A stretch of 37,462 nt of DNA, from the NCBI GenBank assembly GCA_002890585.1, contig MIQB01000013.1:1-37462 (forward strand), read 5' to 3'. The position numbers and the translations under genes were made by a program. Position 1 is the stretch's first letter. Each line of letters begins with the position of its first letter. Under the pieces are notes generated by a model that made no database searches, was not told the DNA's origin, and was given only the letters and a program-made list of their open reading frames with translations. This document shows, one piece after another, positions 31,969 to 37,462 of the stretch. This DNA comes from Tannerella sp. oral taxon 808 (GTDB lineage Bacteria; Bacteroidota; Bacteroidia; Bacteroidales; Tannerellaceae).

Positions 31969-32556
31969 TTAGCCCTGCCCGGGCAGGGGCGTCCCACACA
32001 CCACGTGCTCAATCACCTGCGGGTAGTAGGCATACTCCAGCGCATGCACACGGGTCGCCACCTCCAGCGCGCCGTCGCCCGGCAGCACGGGGCAGCACGC
32101 CTGAAAGATGATGCGCCCCTCGTCGTAGCGACTATTAATATAATGTATAGTGATGCCCGTCTCCCGGTCGCCAGCAGCAATCACAGCCTCGTGCACGTGC
32201 ACGCCATACATCCCCTTTCCGCCATGCCGAGGCAGCAGGGCGGGGTGGATGTTCAGGATCTTTTCGGGATACGCCCGGAGGATCACATCGGGGATCTTAT
32301 TCATGAACCCCGCCAGCACGATGTAATCGATCGCAGCCTCGGATAATTTGTCTAAGACCTTGATCCCGTCAGCAAACTCGGTGTTGGAGAAGGTTACGGA
32401 GGGCACCTCAAGGCGTGCGGCGCGCTCAAGCACACGTGCGCGGGGGTTGTTGGAGCAAATCAGAACGATGTGTGCAACAGGGTTTTCGGAAAAATATCTC
32501 GCGATGTTTTCCGCATTGCTTCCGTTGCCCGAAGCGAAGATGGCGATGCGTTTCAT
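31969..32556 (-). CDS. purN: Phosphoribosylglycinamide formyltransferase
   Basis: The 195-residue enzyme transfers a formyl group from 10-formyl-THF to GAR in purine synthesis. It starts MKRIAIFASGNGSNAENIAR, and the catalytic residues are visible: Asn102 and His104 in LNIHPALLPRHGG, Asp145 in NSRYDEG. I use ATG 32556; the frame is open further upstream but without similarity. It is divergent from acpP-fabF-rnc, an arrangement common in Bacteroidales. Confidence 0.95.
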   Translation of the reverse strand: MKRIAIFASGNGSNAENIARYFSENPVAHIVLICSNNPRARVLERAARLEVPSVTFSNTEFADGIKVLDKLSEAAIDYIVLAGFMNKIPDVILRAYPEKILNIHPALLPRHGGKGMYGVHVHEAVIAAGDRETGITIHYINSRYDEGRIIFQACCPVLPGDGALEVATRVHALEYAYYPQVIEHVVCGTPLPGQG

Positions 32557-32634
32557 TTCGATATATGGAATGGTTTGATGCACAGATAAAGGACGAGTGT
32601 GCAGAAATTGGGCTTTTTTATAGGCCACAGCCCC

Positions 32635-32663
32635 TTTGTTAGATAGAAAAATAATTTCCTTTG
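32635..32663 (+). promoter_or_regulatory. Promoter of acpP-fabF-rnc
   Basis: TTTG at 32635-32638, 17-base spacer, then TTCCTTTG at 32656-32663, one deviation from TAnnTTTG, 53 bases before the acpP start. Confidence 0.6.
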
Positions 32664-32716
32664 CGCCCGCAAATGTATAAATGTTGTATAGTAATAATCT
32701 TCAAAACTTTAGAATT

Positions 32717-32953
32717 ATGTCAGACGTAGCATCTCGCGTAAAGGCGATCATTGTGGACAAGTTGAGTGTCGAGGAATCGGAAGTAACGAACGAAGCGAGC
32801 TTCACCAACGATCTGGGTGCAGACTCACTCGACACCGTAGAATTGATCATGGAATTCGAGAAGGAATTCGGCCTCTCCATTCCCGATGATCAGGCAGAGA
32901 AGATCTCCACGGTAGGAGACGCCATTGCTTACATCGAAGCAAACGTGAAGTAA
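32717..32953 (+). CDS. acpP: Acyl carrier protein
   Basis: A 78-residue acidic four-helix protein. The DSLDTVELIMEFE motif carries Ser37, the site of 4'-phosphopantetheine attachment. It shuttles acyl chains in type II fatty acid synthesis. I start at ATG 32717 (MSDVASRVKA). It is 27 bases upstream of fabF in a clear operon. Confidence 0.97.
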   Translation: MSDVASRVKAIIVDKLSVEESEVTNEASFTNDLGADSLDTVELIMEFEKEFGLSIPDDQAEKISTVGDAIAYIEANVK

Positions 32954-32980
32954 TTCACAGCCCCGCTTTTTTTATTCATC

Positions 32981-34237
32981 ATGGAATTAAAAAGAGTCGT
33001 AGTGACAGGCCTCGGAGCCATCACACCGATCGGAAACACCGCCCCGGAAACGTGGGCGGCGTTGCTGGACGGGGTGAGCGGCGCGGGGCCTATCACTCAG
33101 TTTGACGCCTCCAAATTCAAAACGCAGTTCGCCTGCGAGGTGAAGGGGTTCGATGCTTTGCAGCACTTCGATCGGAAAGAGGCTCGCAAATACGACCGCT
33201 ACTCCCAACTGGCGCTCGTGGCAGCCTCGGAAGCCATCGACGACGCAGCGTTTGACCTTGAAAAGGAGGACTTAAACCGGATCGGGGTGATCTTCTCCGC
33301 TGGCATCGGAGGCATCCGCTCCTTCGAGGACGAGGTGCGGGACTACAACGAGGAGCGCGGGCCGCGCTTCAATCCCTTCTTCATCCCGAAGATCATTGCA
33401 GACATCGCTGCAGGGCATATCTCGATCAAATACGGATTTCGGGGGCCGAACTTCGCCACCGTATCGGCCTGCGCATCGTCGACAAATGCCATCGCTGATG
33501 CCTTCAATTATATCCGCTTGGGTAAAGCCAACGCGATCGTGGCCGGCGGGGCAGAAGCTGCCGTGGCCATCGTGGGTATCGGTGGATTCAATGCGATGAA
33601 TGCGATCTCTACGCGTAACGATTCGCCGCAGACGGCCTCGCGCCCCTTCAGCGGAAGCCGCGACGGATTCGTGCTTGGCGAAGGCGCCGCAGGGCTGATC
33701 CTCGAAGAGATGGATCACGCCGTGGCACGTGGAGCTAAGATCTACGCCGAAGTGGTGGGCACAGGCCTCTCGGCCGACGCGTATCACCTGACAGCCAGCC
33801 ACCCCGAAGGGTTAGGCGCCATCCTTGTGATGCAAAATGCACTGGAAGACGCGGGGCTCGCACCTGACGCCATAGATTACATCAATGTGCACGGGACATC
33901 GACACCGATCGGTGACCTGTCGGAGGTGAAAGCCATTAAGCACGTGTTCGGTGAACATGCATATAAGTTGAACATCAGTTCGACCAAGTCGATGACGGGT
34001 CACCTGCTCGGAGCTGCCGGTGCATTGGAGGCGTTGGCCTCGGTGTTGGCCGTGAAGAACGACATCGTACCGCCAACAATCAACCATGCCGAAGGCGACA
34101 ACGATCCGGAGATCGATTACAAACTGAACTTCACGTTCAACAAGGCACAGAAACGCACCGTTCGCGCGGCGCTCTCCAACACATTCGGATTCGGCGGACA
34201 TAACGCCAGTCTCATTGTGAAGAAATTCGAAGCGTAA
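32981..34237 (+). CDS. fabF: Beta-ketoacyl-ACP synthase II
   Basis: The 418-residue condensing enzyme extends acyl-ACP with malonyl-ACP. The catalytic triad is complete: Cys164 in TVSACASSTNA, His304 in NVHGTSTPIGD and His341 in MTGHLLGAAGA. The length is normal. It is the second gene of acpP-fabF-rnc. Confidence 0.97.
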   Translation: MELKRVVVTGLGAITPIGNTAPETWAALLDGVSGAGPITQFDASKFKTQFACEVKGFDALQHFDRKEARKYDRYSQLALVAASEAIDDAAFDLEKEDLNRIGVIFSAGIGGIRSFEDEVRDYNEERGPRFNPFFIPKIIADIAAGHISIKYGFRGPNFATVSACASSTNAIADAFNYIRLGKANAIVAGGAEAAVAIVGIGGFNAMNAISTRNDSPQTASRPFSGSRDGFVLGEGAAGLILEEMDHAVARGAKIYAEVVGTGLSADAYHLTASHPEGLGAILVMQNALEDAGLAPDAIDYINVHGTSTPIGDLSEVKAIKHVFGEHAYKLNISSTKSMTGHLLGAAGALEALASVLAVKNDIVPPTINHAEGDNDPEIDYKLNFTFNKAQKRTVRAALSNTFGFGGHNASLIVKKFEA

Positions 34238-34239
34238 CG

Positions 34240-35100
34240 GTGAATCGATTTTTTCAAAAGATGATAGCGAGGCTCTTTGTTCTTCGGAACAAGGAGCCTT
34301 ATTCGTCCATACATCGCATGTTGGGCTTTTACCCCAACAAGGCGTGGCTCTACGAGCAGGCCTTCACCCACCGCTCGTCGCACAACACGCCCGAAGGACG
34401 CAGCACAGGCGACAACGAGCGATTGGAGTTCTTGGGCGACGCCGTGTTGGGCATCGCTGTGGCCGACATCCTCTACAAACACTTCCCGAATAAAAACGAG
34501 GGCTTCCTGACCAGCACACGGTCGAAGATTGTGCAGCGCGAGACACTCAACCGCATCGCCATAGAGATGGGGTTAGACAAGATGATGGTCTCCACCGTGC
34601 GCCCACAGACGCACAACAGCTACATACTCGGCAATGCCCTTGAGGCGCTGATCGGTGCCATCTATTTAGATCAAGGCTACAGACGCTGCCGCCAATTCGT
34701 GCAGGAGCGCATAATCGACTGCTACACGCCGCTCGACAAGGTGGCGCAGAAGGAGGTCAACTTCAAGTCGTACCTCTTGGAGTGGGGCCAGAAGGCGAAG
34801 CTGCACATCGCCTTCGTCCTCATTGAGACGTCGATGGACAAAGACGGCAACCGCATGTTCCAAAGCACAGTGAATGTGGAGGGCGTCCCCTTCGGATCGG
34901 GGACGGGATACACCAAAAAGGAATCGCAACAGATAGCGGCCAAGAAGGCCATCAAGAAAATACGGTACGATCGCGAGGCGCAGACGCTGATCGCCGACTT
35001 GCGCAAGCGCGCCTTCGAGGCAAAGGAGGCGGCAAACGCATCCACTGTCGCCCCTGTCTCCCCGGAGGCAGAAGCGGTAGTGGAGGAGGGGGTAGGCTGA
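34240..35100 (+). CDS. rnc: Ribonuclease III
   Basis: A 286-residue double-strand-specific endoribonuclease for rRNA and mRNA processing. The signature NERLEFLGDAVL (59-70) holds metal-binding acidic residues, and Glu135 lies in GNALEALIGAIYLDQG. A dsRNA-binding domain (about 172-243) follows, and then an Ala/Glu-rich tail of some 40 residues. I start at GTG 34240, two bases after the fabF stop; this keeps the N-terminal segment seen in relatives. ATG 34261 is the alternative. A strong terminator follows. Confidence 0.94.
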   Translation: MNRFFQKMIARLFVLRNKEPYSSIHRMLGFYPNKAWLYEQAFTHRSSHNTPEGRSTGDNERLEFLGDAVLGIAVADILYKHFPNKNEGFLTSTRSKIVQRETLNRIAIEMGLDKMMVSTVRPQTHNSYILGNALEALIGAIYLDQGYRRCRQFVQERIIDCYTPLDKVAQKEVNFKSYLLEWGQKAKLHIAFVLIETSMDKDGNRMFQSTVNVEGVPFGSGTGYTKKESQQIAAKKAIKKIRYDREAQTLIADLRKRAFEAKEAANASTVAPVSPEAEAVVEEGVG

Positions 35101-35137
35101 GGAGGCCTGCCGACCGCCCGGAAGAGGGTATTTCATG

Positions 35138-35177
35138 TATCAGCCCCCACTCGGCACATGTCGAGTGGGGGCTGATA
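35138..35177. terminator. Bidirectional terminator after rnc
   Basis: Arms tatcagcccccactcg (35138-35153) and cgagtgggggctgata (35162-35177) are perfectly complementary over 16 bp with an 8-base loop. It separates the convergent rnc and histidine kinase genes. Confidence 0.85.
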
Positions 35178-35202
35178 TGTTATAAGGCAGGCGGGGGGAG
35201 CC

Positions 35203-37179
35203 TCACCCATTGACGCACTTTATCTCGAACCCGGCCTCAGTGCCTTTCCCGGGCTGGCTGCGGAGGATGAGCTGGCAGCCATTGCGTAGGAGCAGCTCGC
35301 GGCAGATGTTCAGGCCGAGGCCACTGCCCTTTTCGCCGCGTGTGCCGGGCGTAGACCGGAGGGTGTCGGTGTGGAGGACGGTGTAGATCTGCTCCTCGGT
35401 CATGCCCTCCCCGCTGTCGTGGACGAAGGCGGAGATGGTGGAGCCGCTGCGCGTGATGGTGAGGCATATCTCGCTACCGGGATCGGAGAACTTCAGTGCG
35501 TTGTTCACCAAGTTGCGCACCACGGTGTGGAGCATCTGCCGATCGGCTCGGACAGGACAGGGCTCATCGGTGAAGTCCGTCCGGAGGGTGATCTCCTTGT
35601 TCTCGGCCGACATGAGGTAGAGCCCCATCGCCTCGCGCATCAGGTCGCGGAGGTCGAAGTCGCTGGGCTCGTAACCGATGCGATCGGTCTGTGTGTGCGC
35701 CCAGTTGAGGAGGTTATGTAGCAGATCGACTTGCGCCTCGGAGGCGCGATAGAAGAGCGAGAGGTAATGCCCGAGCGTCTCCGAGTCGTAGTTCTCGAAG
35801 TTGGAGAGGATCTCCTCCATCGCCATTTTCTGAGCTATGGCAGGCGACTTGAGGTCGTGCGAGATGACGGAGAAGAGCTTGTCTTTCGTCGCATTCATAG
35901 CGCGCAGTTCGCGGTTGCGGCGGCGGACGAGGCGGCGGTAACGGTTGACGACGACGAGCACCACAAGGCAGGCCACGATGCCGACGGCCAGCAACCAACG
36001 CTGCAAGTTGCGCCGTTGCAACTCTTCGTTTTGCATGGCGATGCGATGCTCCTTCTCCGACGTCTCATATTCCACACGGAAGGCTTTGAGCTGCTCCTCC
36101 GCGTCCAAGCGATAGAGCGAATCGCCGAGTGCTTTGTTGCGCTCTAAGTAGGCAAGCGCGAGGGCCGGGTCGGAGTGGCGATAGAGCGCGTAGAGCCCAT
36201 CGCAGGCCTTCATCTCCAATTCAGCGAATCCCATTTCGTGCGCCAACTCATCGGCTTGCTTGCGATACGTAGCCGACTCAGCCGTGCGCCCCTGCTTCTG
36301 CTTCACCTCCCCGAGGTCGATTAAGCAATAGATGATGCCCACGGGGTTACCCATGCGCTGGGCGCCGTCGAGGGCTTGGTGGAAGTACTGCTCCGCCCGA
36401 TCCAGCTGCCCCGTATTCATACAGACGAGCCCCATCGTGGAGTGCACCCGGCTGATGCGAACCGTGTCGCCCAGCTCCTGCGCAATGGCCAGTGCCTCGT
36501 TGAGCACCTTCATAGCCTCCTCCGTCCGCCCCATATCGGTGTAGGTGCCGCCAAGGTTATAGAGCAAGCTCGCGCGGTTGGGCTTTGCCTCCTTGATCGG
36601 CTGGAGTATCTCGAGGCCTTGGCGAAACATGACGACGGCGAAGGAGTCGTCGCGCATGTGGTGATAAAGTCCGCCCATGTTGTTGTAGGCCATGGCCAGT
36701 CGTAGGGGGTCGCCTTGGCGCTTGGCTACATCGAGGCAGGTGCGGATCGACTGCCGCGCCCGGTCGAAGTCGCCCGTGCGGACGTACGCCTCCGTCTGCC
36801 GCGTGAGCAGGCTGTACCAGGAGGCGGTGTCCTTCATCGCTCGGGTAGGCGGGATGGCGCGGTCGGCCATGCGGATGCACTGTCGGAAGAGCGAGTGGTC
36901 GTAGTAGTACTGCGTGAGCCCGTCGTAGAGGATCATGCGGAGGCTGTCGTCGGGCGAGTGTCGGGTGAAGTGATACGTGTTCATCAGCGCCTCCTCTTGT
37001 TTCAAGAAGGCAGCGAGGCGGTTGGCAGCCTCAGCGCGTGCGTTTCCCGGGCGTGCGACCTCAAAATCAGTTGTGAGGCGCTCCGCCATCCCCTCGCCCG
37101 CGTCTTGCGCCACGGTCCCGAGCGGGATAAGGATCGGTAACAAACCGATAACGGCATGGAGTAATCGTCTTTTCATCAT
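35203..37179 (-). CDS. Sensor histidine kinase with TPR repeats
   Basis: The 658-residue protein has a signal peptide (about 1-25), a periplasmic TPR helical solenoid (about 85-360; YNNMGGLYHHMRDDSFAVVM and YNLGGTYTDMGRTEEAMKVL are clear repeats), a coiled-coil stretch, one transmembrane helix (about 395-412) and a cytoplasmic kinase. His441 in FSVISHDLKSPA is the phosphorylation site. Asn560 in RNLVNNALKFSD, HDSGEGM (587-593) and GSGLGLNICRELL (618-630) form the ATP-binding domain. There is no receiver or DNA-binding domain and no response regulator gene beside it, so the partner is elsewhere. TPR kinases of this type are common in Bacteroidales; the stimulus is unknown. Confidence 0.93.
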   Translation of the reverse strand: MMKRRLLHAVIGLLPILIPLGTVAQDAGEGMAERLTTDFEVARPGNARAEAANRLAAFLKQEEALMNTYHFTRHSPDDSLRMILYDGLTQYYYDHSLFRQCIRMADRAIPPTRAMKDTASWYSLLTRQTEAYVRTGDFDRARQSIRTCLDVAKRQGDPLRLAMAYNNMGGLYHHMRDDSFAVVMFRQGLEILQPIKEAKPNRASLLYNLGGTYTDMGRTEEAMKVLNEALAIAQELGDTVRISRVHSTMGLVCMNTGQLDRAEQYFHQALDGAQRMGNPVGIIYCLIDLGEVKQKQGRTAESATYRKQADELAHEMGFAELEMKACDGLYALYRHSDPALALAYLERNKALGDSLYRLDAEEQLKAFRVEYETSEKEHRIAMQNEELQRRNLQRWLLAVGIVACLVVLVVVNRYRRLVRRRNRELRAMNATKDKLFSVISHDLKSPAIAQKMAMEEILSNFENYDSETLGHYLSLFYRASEAQVDLLHNLLNWAHTQTDRIGYEPSDFDLRDLMREAMGLYLMSAENKEITLRTDFTDEPCPVRADRQMLHTVVRNLVNNALKFSDPGSEICLTITRSGSTISAFVHDSGEGMTEEQIYTVLHTDTLRSTPGTRGEKGSGLGLNICRELLLRNGCQLILRSQPGKGTEAGFEIKCVNG

Positions 37180-37462
37180 CTTTTTCTTGGGTTATGGTGA
37201 TATATATAATGTATGGTTACTCATGAATGAGCCCTGCCTGTCGCCGCCCCCACCCCCTCTCCTCGGCCGGGCTGCGCAAAAATAGAGGGGCAGGAGAGAT
37301 TGTCCATGCCCCAACAGCCCATGACGAATGATTGAGCGGCGGAGGCGTGGGGTCCCCCCCCCCCGCGGCCGGGTAATCATTGGTAATTGATAATTAATAA
37401 TTGAATCCCGCCCGGATGCGCCCCGAAGGGGCAAATCAACCCAGCCCAGGGTAAAGCGACGC
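37180..37462. other. Non-coding end of the window
   Basis: This stretch contains the upstream region of the kinase gene, a run of ten C (around 37355) and an AT-rich ggtaattgataattaataatt segment. I see no convincing gene; a minus-strand frame (37192-37434) has no recognisable features. Confidence 0.5.

Noticed and set aside
37192..37434. An 80-codon minus-strand frame at the window end
   Set aside because: It has Arg/Gly-rich composition, spans homopolymers and the kinase upstream region, and shows no domain.

Overview
The window is GC-rich (clearly above 50% G+C in the genes) and reads as a Bacteroidota chromosome, most likely Bacteroidales and Tannerellaceae/Porphyromonadaceae-like. The evidence is: TAnnTTTG-type promoter elements, a 29-residue MPSGKKRKRHK ribosomal-type peptide next to HU and RNase G, DUF1460, DUF1573 and DUF4625 proteins, TonB-dependent receptors, a debranching enzyme/glycogen synthase/GH57 cluster, and the purN / acpP-fabF-rnc junction. 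The species cannot be fixed from sequence reading alone. I see no phage, integrase, transposase, rRNA or tRNA gene.

Layout. 1-3600: uvrB, a truncated DUF1460 amidase and an esterase whose 5' end (start codon and signal peptide) lies on the opposite strand beyond a 27-bp inverted repeat. Flipping the 963-bp segment would restore one continuous 299-codon secreted esterase in the same frame. 3640-6069 (minus): RNase G, the small basic peptide, HU and a CxxC metal chaperone. 6227-8565 (plus): CPBP protease and MATE exporter. 8566-9774: no gene; a 22-bp minisatellite and then an AT-rich tract with eight GTATAC palindromes in front of an XRE regulator. 10641-15160 (minus): glycogen cluster. 15341-15728: 42-bp minisatellite. 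15833-20083 (minus): AspT/YidE-type transporter and an outer-membrane beta-barrel receptor. 20335-25202 (plus): flippase-like protein, two DUF1573 proteins, MeaB GTPase, and a toxin-antitoxin pair with a frameshifted toxin. 25292-25680: inverted-repeat-flanked minisatellite. 25834-28892 (minus): His-rich lipoprotein, TonB receptor and small His/Cys protein, a likely metal-uptake operon. 29086-30360 (plus): a second toxin-antitoxin pair and cobI. 30368-30850: second inverted-repeat-flanked minisatellite. 30904-32556 (minus): GT9 glycosyltransferase and purN. 32717-35100 (plus): acpP, fabF, rnc. 35203-37179 (minus): TPR sensor histidine kinase.

Most housekeeping genes are ordinary. The unusual content lies between them: (i) a predicted invertible coding switch that would decide whether an esterase is secreted; (ii) four minisatellite arrays with unrelated sequences but a shared plan of short tandem units, each a small hairpin, with periods of 22-23 or 41-42 bp; (iii) two of these arrays framed by the same family of terminal inverted repeats, which suggests a non-autonomous mobile element with exchangeable cores; (iv) a dense GTATAC cluster that may be the operator field of the neighbouring XRE protein.
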